DNA from: Dastarcus helophoroides
Taxonomy: Eukaryota; Arthropoda; Insecta; Coleoptera; Bothrideridae
DNA: 64,000 nucleotides
NCBI GenBank assembly: GCA_028583605.1
Contig: CM053331.1
Location: 34,144,318-34,208,317, forward strand
Direction of reading: 5' to 3'
The notes beneath the pieces are model-generated. The model worked only from the letters and a program-made list of their open reading frames with translations, searched no databases and was not told the DNA's origin. Positions 13,201 to 25,200 of the stretch are shown piece by piece. The position numbers and the translations under genes were made by a program. How positions within the stretch are numbered: position 1 is the first letter of the stretch; every line of letters starts with the position of its first letter.

Positions 13201-16200
13201 AAGTCGACGACGTTCAGTAAAAATGAGAAAAAATAACTTTCTGAAAAGGTAAAAAATATTGCACCTAATGTATACCAATTTCATATAAAAATAAACAATG
13301 TGAGCTGCTTTGAGTCGAAAGTTAGAGCTAAACATCCGTATACAAGTTATTGTTTTCAATATTTCGAAAATCTAGAAACAAAATAATTTTTCACATACCT
13401 AGATTATTATTAGTCTGATTCTCTGAATAGGTTGTTTTCTTTCTGCTGTAATTTCGGTTTTATTGATTACTCAGGAAAAGGGAATACACACAATCTATTC
13501 GCCATTAATTGTATTTTTTGCAGGTACCAAAATTTTTGCTAGCACCATTATGGCACTATCTAACAAAATGAAGTTTTGACATAAAAACCATTTTTCTTAA
13601 CTGTATTAAATGATAAAAGAATTTTTTGACTCGATTTGATTTTTTGTAGCGTTAATGTGGTTGGTTGGGATTAATTAGAATGAATCATCATAGCCTTTTA
13701 GATTTAAAAATAAAATAGATCCAAACAATGTGTCAATACTTTAAAAATCATTTATTTTTATGTGCATTGTATTCGGAAAATAGTGCAGATTCCAAAAATG
13801 TAATGATATTTAAAAATCAAAGTTGGTCAATGGCGTAGCATGGATTTTTACCTCTCGGGGCCAACCTTAAATTGGCCCCCTCACTAGTTTCACAATTTCG
13901 AAATTAAATTCTAAAATTTCCAGAAATAACTTAAATATTTCAGATTTAATTTAATTCAAGCCTACAGTTTTTGATCTTTATTAACTTTCTACTTAAAATT
14001 GGAGATCCAAAATTTTGACTTTTTTTCAAAATGAGTTTTCAACTTTGAAATTTGAAATCTCGAAATAATAGAAAAAAAAAGGAAATTAAAATTTTAAAAT
14101 CGAATTTTGAAGAAAGATATATAAAATGTCTAATTCAATGTCAACAATTTGAAAAGAAATAAAAATGTTTATTTTCCATTAAATAAACTTCAAATTTTAA
14201 AAATAAAGCTAAAAATCGGAAATTGCCAGTTTACATTTACCAATTATTAAAAATTTTAAATCAAAATTTCGAAATTTATTTAGAAATTTAGACTTTTAAA
14301 AAACATTTCAATTGTTTTCTAGCATTTTAAATTTATTCTGAAAAGTTCGACTTTTTCCTTCAAATTTATAAAAATATATTATTAAGGATTAAATAGCAAC
14401 AAAAAATTTAAAATTTATAAAGCTGAATTTTAAAATTTGTAAAAAAAATTATTGAAATTTTAAAAAACGTCATTAAATAGAGTCAAATTACTCATAATGT
14501 TTGTAAAGTTGTTTTTTTCAAAATTCTTACTCTTTCTGTAATTTTAAGAGGGCCTACAATAAAAAATTCAAATATACATTGAATATTTTGAGAAAAATCG
14601 AAAAATTGAGAAAGATTTCTAATTTTATAAATTAAAATTTCTTGAATTTTCAACTTGTCCGTCAAAATTCTATTTAAAGTTTAAACTTGCGAAAAAATGT
14701 TAATTGATAACATAACAACAAGAATCAAAGAGAAGAAAACTTAACTAAATAAAATCTGGAGGTTAAAGTTGAAGTTGTTAAATTAAATATAAAAAAATTG
14801 ACACCCCATATATGTGACGCCCGGGGCCATGGCCCCCTTTGCCCCCCCTCACGCTACGTCCAGGAAGTTGGTATCATTTTTGAGAAACTGACAGCAGTAG
14901 AGATATCATTTACAAATATTGAGTGCGGCAATATTGAATATTTATCTTCATAAATAAAGAATAAAATATAGGGTGTCTGTAACACCCGATATAATTCATT
15001 TGTTTGGCCTAAATGGTGTTTGATGTTTATTTTATAAATCAAATTGATAAAAGCTCTGAAAGTGTTTCTCAGCTAACTTATCAAGATGGTAATGAAAGGT
15101 AAAAAAATCTTTTTAAAACTCAAAAGTCAAAAAGATTTAAATTTAGTAAAACAAGCAGTAAAATAAGGCATATTTTAGTAACTTGGACAGCAATCAGAAA
15201 CACAAATTTGAAGGAAGTTCAAAAGATATGGACATTTTAAATGTTCTTTGTTATCAATGACTTCCGTTGATGGGTACATATTAAAATATACAATATTATA
15301 GATGTCATACAAACAATTTTTATTGCAGTAGCGACTCAGATTTTTCTGATATTGAAATGCCATATCTTACAGAATTGCAAGGTTCCATGTCTGAAGATAA
15401 AGTTGAAGGATCTCGAATTTTTAATATAAAATTACTCATAGCACAATTGCAAAAATTTGGACAACATTCAACTAGTTTCAGCTGCAACTCTTCTAACATG
15501 GAGTTCATTACGGAAAAATGAAGCGGGTTTTATTCTGCGTTGCATTTTAAATGCAATATGTGCAATAAATAGTGTAGATGTCATTAAGTCGCAGTCACAA
15601 AATGACAATAATATGGACATTAATAGAGCAGCTGTATGTTTTAATTGCAATATTATGTGCCTATTAAAGAGTAACTATTTTAGGTTTTTGGTAATTTAAG
15701 TACAGGTCAAAGTTTTTCACAAATGGAAGAACGATGTGCAATAATGAATATGCCAAATATGAGTAGGCAAACTTACTTTAAATTGCAGTCAGAAATGAAA
15801 TGGAAAATGCCATTTCTGATTAAATTAAATTAGCTAAAAGTAGAGGGGAAGCAAATAAAAACGGTATTCCTCAATTGACAGTCATTGTCGATGGTTTTTG
15901 TGCCAAAAGGTCTTATAGGAGTAATTATAGTTCATTGTCTGGAGTCGTAAGTCGAATGTTAGATTTTTTATTAAAATAAATAAGGACCAATTTTTAGGCT
16001 TGTATAATTGGTTTCTATACGGGAAAAATATTATATATAGGAATCAGAAATGCATTTTGCATAATATGCACTAGAGCTGAAAATAAAAATATCACAGCCC
16101 CAAACCATATTTGCTATAAAAACTGGTCAGGTTCTGCTAATGCAATGGAAGCCGATATAATTGCAGATGGCTTCAAACAAAGTTTACCAATGCATAATGT

Positions 16201-19200
16201 AATATACACTCGAATAATAGGTGCATATTAGTTCATTAATGTTATACTATTCATAAATTATTGTCGATAATTTTCGATACTGAAACTCAATTATTCTTGT
16301 TTTATGTTATTTATACAAGTGCAAATTTTTGTAATACTGTTTATCTCAGGAGATGGAGACAGCAGTGCTCAGAACCGATTGCGAAAAATACGCCCATATG
16401 GTATTAACACAACTACAGAAAAAATTGAATGTGCAAATCATATCCGCAAAAATTTTAATATTCAACTAAAAGAATTATCCAGCAAAAAGAAAACTTCTAG
16501 GGGAATTATTCCAAATATAATTTTTCAAGTTTTTAAAAACAATTTAACCAGAATAAAAGTTGCTGTAAGTTCTGCTATAAAGAAGAGAGGCAATGAAGAT
16601 ATTTCTCATAGCGAAAAAGTTAAAGAACTTACAACGATCTTAAGAATTTGCCACACCACATATTTGGTAACCATCAGAACTGCCATAACACAAGCACACG
16701 ATGCGAAGATCTAAAAATGTGTGGACTGTGGGAAGACTTTAATAATTTAATAAATGGCAAATTAATTAATCACGTAAACAGTCTAGTATATAATGTTAAT
16801 AATAATCATGCAGAATTGAATAATTCCATAATCGCAAAATTTATTGGTGGCAAGCGTTGCAACTTCATCCAAAGAAATTCCTATGAAGCCAAATGCGAGG
16901 CAGCAGCAGTTTCATTTAATAATAAATCTAAATTTATTAGAAACATCAACAAATCCATAACCAATAGAAGTCCTGGGAAATATGCTAAAAAGTTTGAAAC
17001 AAAAATGTCGAAAAGCCGTGCAAATGTTTCATGCAAAAAATCATTAAGATATACAAAGAAAATAAAATCAACGGGTCCAGGTTTTCATTACGGGATTAAA
17101 GAAATAACAAATGATTTAGACAAAGAATCCTATGATGCAGCAAAAAACGAGTTCCTAAACAATCTAAAAGAATCTTCTGTTAATTTAAATCTTATGACAC
17201 TTGGGCAGAAAAATAATATTAAATGGTTTAGTGAGAGGCGAAAGAGAATAACTGCTTCAACATTTGGCAGAATATGTAAAATAAATAAAGGTCTTAAGGC
17301 AAATATAGTAAAAGATATTTTATATTCTTCATTTTCGGGCAATGAGTCTACTAGATGGGGACAAGACCATGAGAAAATTGCGTTACAGGAAGTTGCTGCA
17401 ATAATGAAACTTGATATAAAAGAATGCGGTATCTTTGCTCATAAAGATTATTTTTTCTTAGGAGTATCTCCAGATGGAATAATGAAGGATGGTGGAATAA
17501 TTGAAATTAAATGTCCATTTGTAGCCAAAAATGTAACTCCATTAGAAGCTGTACAGCAAAAATTAATTAACTTTTGCAAAATTGGCCCAAATGGACAATT
17601 AATTCTAAAAGAGACCCATGATTATTATTATCAAGTTCAAGGCCAGATGGAAATAACCGATAGAAATTTTTGTATATTTGCCATTTGGACAACAAAAGGT
17701 ATGTCTACAGAAATTATAATAAGAAATAGGGATTTCTGGAATTTAAATATGCTGCCCAAATTGAAAAGCTTCTATTTCGAACATTTGCTTCCGGAAATAG
17801 TTGACTCTCGCGTTTCCAGGAATTTGCCAATTAGAGGCTCAAAGGAAGATGAGTAATGATTTTGATTAGAAATTACTATATTAATCGAAAAAATCCTCCG
17901 CGCGCAAGGTCAATAAAAGATACATATATTTGCTTTTGGAATTAGACCGAATCAAGAAATTACAAAAGTGTTTGACATTTCAAATGCCATCGTAAGGCGC
18001 TTCCTTAGGAACAGGAAAAAAAATCAATTTGAACCCTTCAAAGAGAGAGTCTCCCAAGTAAAAGTGATACAAAAAAGTATATGAACAGCTCAGTACAACA
18101 CTCAGCATTTCAATCATACCAGAGGCGAAATCTATCTACAGAGACTGTAGCATAAAAATCTAAAATTTTAAAGAGAATAAATAGCACGGTAACTTACTGT
18201 GATATGAATCATTCCAGAAATGAAACTCATATGACGTGAAAAGGAGCAATTTTATACACTTTTCACCTGAGGGTCACCCGGAAAAAATTTATTTTCCAGG
18301 ATCTGATTTCCAGATAAAGGGGAGGAGATATCACTCGATGTTGTTGATATCATTCAGAAACTTCTAAATTTCAATGGATCCGCCTAATATCATCCTGGTA
18401 CAGTAATGGGTACTATTAGAAACTGAAATATGAAGAGACTAATACTGATTGTGAGTACTGGACAAGAAGGAGCAAAGTAGTTTGAGCAAGAGTCGTACAG
18501 TTTGACTAAACTAGAAGATTCTCATCTGCATCTACAAATTTCTAACTCTAACCAAGTTACTTTCAACTATCTACTCAAATTGTTTTTATAAAAATTTTAT
18601 TTACTATTTTTTCCATAAATGCAGCTGAATTATCAGTTTCCAGTGTAATACTTTTATTAGGTATAGGTAAAGGTTTAGGGTAAAGTTTAACAGGGTAGTT
18701 TTGACATTTAAAATCATAACAACTTTTGTATAAAAATAACGTTAGTAAAATGGTCATTTACCTAAGGTAACCCTTAGGAGAATATTTAAAAATACGTATC
18801 AGATAATCTGGTTTATTTAAAAACTTTTATCTCTCTTGTTTGCTTTAAAACTAATCTCGTATTAATAAAAAAAAAAATTTATTATCGCTTAATTACAACT
18901 TACACCTTGGTAACAAGAAATATTTACGTAAGGGCTATCAAACAATATCTTTGGGGATACTTTTTTCAACCTCCTTCAAGGAGCAGAAAATTTCTAAAAA
19001 TTGTTGAGAAATTCCATATGCATTAGTAGAACGTTTTAGGAAAATTGGACTATTGTACTCTTTTTGGTTTTCATATTTTTTTTGGAAGCTTTAAAGGGAT
19101 GAACATACTAAGGTCATTTTATGCAAAACGTGTTCTTTTTAGCTGAAGATTCATCAAAATCATTTATGCTACTTCTTTTGAAAACAACCTATCTACCAAC

Positions 19201-22200
19201 TACTACATATTCACGAGCTGCAAATATTTATAAACAATTTTACTCTTTCAAACAAATGTTTTCATTTTGTTTATTATTATTACATCTACCGCGCTTAGAT
19301 AAAGAAATATGAGCTGGGAACCCGAACGTATTCGTTCGTTGATGACGTATTTGGGAAGGGGCAATAATTTCTCTCGATCGTGTCACGTCCGTCTCCGTTC
19401 CCTACCTCACCTGAATGGTGGCAACTGAAATACAAGCGCAAATTTTTACGCCAACAGTGCTCTCCCATTTTACAAATGGTGCCTTTATTTTTCAACCTTT
19501 TGTTTTCAAATTTGGAGAACTTATAAAGCAAGGATGTCGAATTCGTCCTCTGGAAGTACTTTTTCCAAGTTCGCTTTAGTTTCCAAGATATTAGCTTCCG
19601 AAAGTAAACAAAAAAAGGAACAAATTGTATGCCCATTTATTAGAATATTAGAAAAAATTGCAAAAATCTGCTTCCAGAGCCCGAATTCCCCAACATTTTT
19701 AAACATCACTGCCAAATTTCATGGAATTCTAAGCCATAGTATTGACGTAGTTTGTAAAATGGCAAGCGAAGAATTTCGACGTTTTACGAGTACCAGACCG
19801 CCGCCTTAAGAAAATTCGAAATTTTGTAAAATATTTTCGAATTTTCTTAATTCGAAATTTTGTAAAATAGTCGAAAATTTCAAAAAGAAAAGTTTTATGA
19901 AATGTCTGACCTAAAAAAATAGAAATTTTCAAATAAAATCAAAATTTTCAAAAAAAAATCAAACGTTTGCAAAAAAAGTTAAAATTTTGAAAACAGATAA
20001 AATTAAAAAAGAAATAGAGAAAATTTTTAAGAATTGACATTTCTAAGAATTTTTAGAGAATTTTAAGAAAATTCGAAATTTTGTAAAATATTTTCGAATT
20101 TTCTTAATTCGAAATTTTGTAAAATAGTCGAAAATTTCAAAAAGAAAAGTTTTAAGAAATGTCTGACCTAAAAAAATCGAAATTTTCAAATAAAATCAAA
20201 GTTTCCAAAAACAAAGGATCAAACGTTTGCAATAAAAGTTAAAATTTTGAAAACAAATAAAATTAAAAAAGAAATAGTGAAAATTTTTAAGAATTTTAAA
20301 TTCGGAAAAAGGCTAAAATTTTGAAAAATATTGAAGATTTAAAAAAGGCCAAAATTTTCAAAAAAATCGAAATTGTAAAGTCGAAATTGCAAAAATATCA
20401 AAATTTTGAAGGTCGATATTTTCAAAAAATTCGAAAATGATGGAAAAAAGGCGACATTTTCAAAAAACTTCGAAATTTTCAAAAAAGTTAAAATTTTTAA
20501 ACATTCGGAAGTTTTTAGTCAATTCTTCAAAAATAAATAAATAAAATTTTGAAAATGTCGAACTTTTCAAAAACAGTCAAGTTTTTAAAAAGAGAGGAAA
20601 GCTTGAAAAAAATTGAGATTTTTAAGAAAATTCGAAATTTTGCAAAATATTTTCGAATTTTTTTACTTCGAAATTTTGTAAAATAGTCGAAAATTTCAAA
20701 AACAAAAGTTTTAAGAAATTTCTGACCTAAAAAAAGTCGAAATTTTCAAATAAAATCAAAGTTTCCAAAAAAAAAAAGATTCAAGCGTTTGCAAAAAAAG
20801 TTAAAATTTTGAAAACAGATAAAAGTAAAAAAGAAATAGTGAAAATTTTTAAAAATTGACATTTCTAAGAATTTTTAGAGAATTTTAAATTCGGAAAAAA
20901 GGCTAAAGTTTTGAAAAATATCGATGATCTAAAAAAGGCCAAAATTTTCAAAAATAGTCGAAATTGTAAAGTCGAAATTGCAGAAATATCAAAATTTTGA
21001 AGGTCGATATTATCAAAAAATCCGAAAAATGATGGAAAAAAACGGCGAAATTTTCAAAAAAGTTAAAGTTTTTAACATTCGGAAGTTTTTAGTCGATTCT
21101 TCAAAAATAAATAAACAAGATTTTGAAATATGTCGAACTTTTCAAAAACAGTCAAGTTTTCAAAAAGAGAGGAAATTAAAAAAAAATATATGGACATTTT
21201 GAAAAAAATTGAGATTTTTAAGAAAATACGAAATTTGCAAATTAGTTTCGAATTTTCTTACTTCGAAATTTTGTAAAATAGTCGCAAATTTCAAAAACAA
21301 AAGTTTTAAGAAATGTCTGACCTAAAAAAATCGAAATTTTTAAATAAAATCAAAATTTCAAAAAAAAAAAGATCCAAACAAAGGCTTGCAAAAAAAGTTA
21401 AAATTGTGAAAACAGATAATATTGAAAAAGAAATTGTGAACATTTTTAAGAATTGACATTTCTAAAAATTTTTAGAGAATTTTAAATTTGGAAAACAGGC
21501 TAAAATTTTAAAAAATATCGAAGATTTAAAAAAGGCCAAAATTTTCCAAAGAGTGGGAATTTTTAAAAAGTCGAAAATTTGAAAAAAAGTCGTCCTTTCG
21601 GAAAAGATCAAAACTTTGGTAGAACGGACTGGTCCTTTGTTATTTTCAAAAATTTAAATACAAATCTTGTATTTCAATTTAAGATCAAAATTGTCAAAAC
21701 AAAATAATTTGATCATTTTTAAAAATTTCTAAAATAGACCAAATATTTAACGAATTGAAAGGCAACAAAAAAATACACCAACATTTTCAAAAAAAGTCGA
21801 AATTTTTCTGGAAGAGGAAAAGGAAATTAGGAAGAGCAAATTAAAAAAAACGAGATTGTCAAGTCGAAATTGCAAAAATTTAAAAATTTTGAGTCATATT
21901 TTCAAAAAATTTGAGAATGATGGAAAAAAACGGCGAAACTTTTAAAAGAATTCGAAATTTTCAAAAAAGTTAAGATTTTTAAACATTTTAGTCAAATTTT
22001 CAATAAATGCTAAAATTTGCCGAAATTTTCAAGAGAAGTCTCAATTTTAAAAAGTTGACATTTTGGAAAAAGTTGAAATTTTTGGTAATTAAAATTTTGA
22101 AACAAACGAAATTTTTTTTTTAAAAAACCGAAATTTTTGATCAAAATTTTCAAAAAATTAAAAATTTTGAAGTTGACATTTAAAATAAAAGCCCAAGATT

Positions 22201-25200
22201 TTCAAAAAAAGCCGAAATTTTAAATAACAAATGTCGAAATTTTTAAAAAAAGTCGAAATAAAAAAAAATCCTAAAATTCATAAAAATAGTGAAATATTGC
22301 AAAATAGTTGAGTATCTCAAAAAGGTCAACATTTTATAAAAGCGTCTCGATTTATAAAAATCGAAAGTTTGCAAAAAAAGTCGACATTTTAAAAAATTAT
22401 TGAGATGTAGAAAAATATTTTTGGTGGCGGACTGGTCCTTGGTTATCTTCAAAAATTGAAATACAAAACTTGCCCCCTGAAACCAAGAAAGATTAAAAAA
22501 CACAACAAAGGTTGCACTAACGCTTTTCGACGGCCAAGCTATCATCATTTGTGTTTTTTAATCTTTCTTGGTTTCAGGGGGCAAGTTTTGTATTTTAATT
22601 TATGTAAATAAATAGTTAAAATTATTAAGAATCAACATTTTCAATGAAAGATATAATTTTCAAAAAACAAATTAATAAAAGAGATGCAATTTGGAAAAAG
22701 TCAAAAATTTAAAATACTGGACATTTTAATAGTCAAGATTTCCAAAAAAAGCTAAAATTTTGAAGAAAAAAATTCTAAATTATAAAATATAATCGAAAAA
22801 CATCCAAGCTTTCAATAAAATTACTTTAATTTTTAATTAGTCTACATAGACTGTCAAGTTTTCAAAAAAATCTATAATTTTCGAAACGTAAAATTTTGAA
22901 AATGTCGAAATTATCAGAAAAGTCGAAATATTGAAAAAGGATCGAAATTTCGGAAAACTAAAATTTTGAAAAGAGAATCGAAATTTTGGATGAAGTTGAA
23001 ATCTTGAAACATTCGACATTTTGAGGAACATTCAATTATTCAAAAACTCGACACTTTCACAAAAAGCCAATTTTTAAAAATTTAAATTAAAAAATAAAAT
23101 AAAAATAGAAATATCCAAATTTTTAACAAAAAGCCGAAATTTTCGATAAGTTGAATGTTCGAAAAAAGATGCGAAATTTTCAGGTAAAGTAGGAATTTTC
23201 AAAATAGTCAAACTTTTGAAAAAGTCGAACGGAAATTTAGAAAGGAAATTTGGAAAGGTAATGTAGAACGGCAACAATTTAAAAAAAAATTGAACTTTTG
23301 GGAAAATGTCGAAATTAAAGAAATCGATTTATTTAACTCGTTAAAGAAACTTCTGACCCTGACAATAGTTAGTATCCCACTCACCAGGTAACATATGAGC
23401 TAGTATGGAGATAAATGTCGCAATTTCGAGAAGCAAGGTTGAATTTATAAAATATGTTTGAAATACAAATCTTGTCCCTTAAATCAATCTATCTCTCTGA
23501 AGATGATAGCTTGGCTGTCGAAACGTGTTAGAGCAATCTTTGTTGTGTTTTTTAATCGTTCTTGGTTTCAGGGAACAAGATTTGTATTTCAATTTTTGAA
23601 GATAACCAAGGACCAAAAAAAAATGTTTAAATTTCCAAAAAAGTTTTCTCGTAATTTTTGCCTTTTTACGAAAATTCAAAGCTTCCAAAAGATACTTCTC
23701 AAAATAATTATTTTTTTATCAAAAGATCTGTCAAATTTGCAACAACAAAAATTCTGATAAATCGAAATTTGCAAAAATTTGGGTTTTCAAAGTTTCCAGA
23801 AAGTTAAATTTTGAGAAAATGAAATTTCGAAAAAAAGCGAAAAATTTTAAGATACATATTCAAGATTTTAATACTGTTTTGGTCAAAAAAAGAATTTAGA
23901 AAATAAATTCGTAATTTCAAGAGAAATGGTGAAAAAGGTTCGAGAAAATCTCAATATTTGAAGATAACGTTGAATTTTAACCAAAAAAAGGGGAATTTCT
24001 GGACAAAGTACCATCAATTGAAAATAAATTTTTAGTTAACTGCCCGAGCCAACTCTATTTTAGTTACGAGTATAAAAATATTAAATTATTGTTAACTTTT
24101 TGTTTTGCAGAAAGGAATCAAAGCACTTGGAGGCCTTCTGCAGGTTACTTATCCACACAACTTGGCCGTCGAAACGCGTTAGAGCAACCTTTGTTATGTT
24201 TTTTAATCGTTATTGGTTTCAGGGAACAAGATTTGTATTTCAATTTTTGAAGATAACCAAGGACCAAAAAAAAATGTTTAAATTTCCAAAAAAGTTTTCT
24301 CGTAATTTTTGCCTTTTTACGAAAATTCAAAGCTTCCAAAAGATACTTCTCAAAATAATTATTTTTTTATCAAAAGATCTGTCAAATTTGCAACAACAAA
24401 AATTCTGATAAATCGAAATTTGCAAAAATTTGGGTTTTCAAAGTTTCCAGAAAGTTAAATTTTGAGAAAATGAAATTTCGAAAAAAAGCGAAAAATTTTA
24501 AGATACATATTCAAGATTTTAATACTGTTTTGGTCAAAAAAAGAATTTAGAAAATAAATTCGTAATTTCAAGAGAAAGGGTGAAAAAGGTTCGAGAAAAT
24601 CTCAATATTTAGAGATAACGTTAAATTTTAAACAAAAAATGGAAATTTCTGGACAAAGTACCATCAATTGAAAATAAATTTTTAGCTAACTGCTTGAGCC
24701 AACTCTATTCTAGTTACGAGTATAAAAATATTAAATTATTGTTAACTTTTTGTTTTGCAGAAAGGAATCAAAGCACTTGAGGGCCTTCTGCAGGTTACTT
24801 ATCCACACAACTTGGCTGTCGAAACGCGTTAGAGCAACCTTTGTTGTGTTTTTTAATCGTTCTTGGTTTCAGGGAACAAGATTTGTATTTCAATTTTTGA
24901 AGATAACCAAGGACCAAAAAAAAAATGTTTAAATTTCCAAAAAAAGTTTTCTCGTAATTTTTGCCTTTTTACAAAAATTCAAATCTTCCAAAAAGGGACT
25001 TCTCAAAATAATTACTTTTTTATGAACAGATCTGTCAAATTTGCAACAACAAAAATTCTGATAAATCGAAATTTGCAAAAATTTGAGTTTTCAAAGTTTC
25101 CAGAAAGTCATATTTTGAGAAAATGAAATTTCGAATAAAGCGAAAAATTTTAAGATAAAAATTAAAGATTTTAAGAGTGTTTTGGTCAAAAAAGTCGAAT

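Larger units (their letters stand above)
12889..19805 (+). mobile_element. 6.9-kb TTAA-inserting DNA transposon, Kolobok/Mutator-like, with YqaJ nuclease
   Basis: Termini are 15-bp inverted repeats, GGCGGGGGTCTGGTA at 12889-12903 and its complement at 19791-19805, matching at 14 of 15 positions and flanked by TTAA on both sides. Left and right flanks join into the local repeat unit, so the insertion boundary is exact. Inside are a short 5' exon candidate near 13223, a nested hAT-like insertion, a degraded transposase gene, an intact YqaJ-domain frame, and a decayed hammerhead-family copy. TTAA duplications are known for piggyBac and Kolobok; the termini lack the CCC start usual in piggyBac, so Kolobok-like is preferred. 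The superfamily call is an inference. The transposase gene carries lesions, so this copy is probably non-autonomous now. Confidence 0.85.

Noticed and set aside
12911..13252. 113-codon plus frame at the left end of the TTAA transposon
   Set aside because: It starts within the terminal repeat region and has no recognisable domain; only its last nine codons are considered, as a possible first exon.
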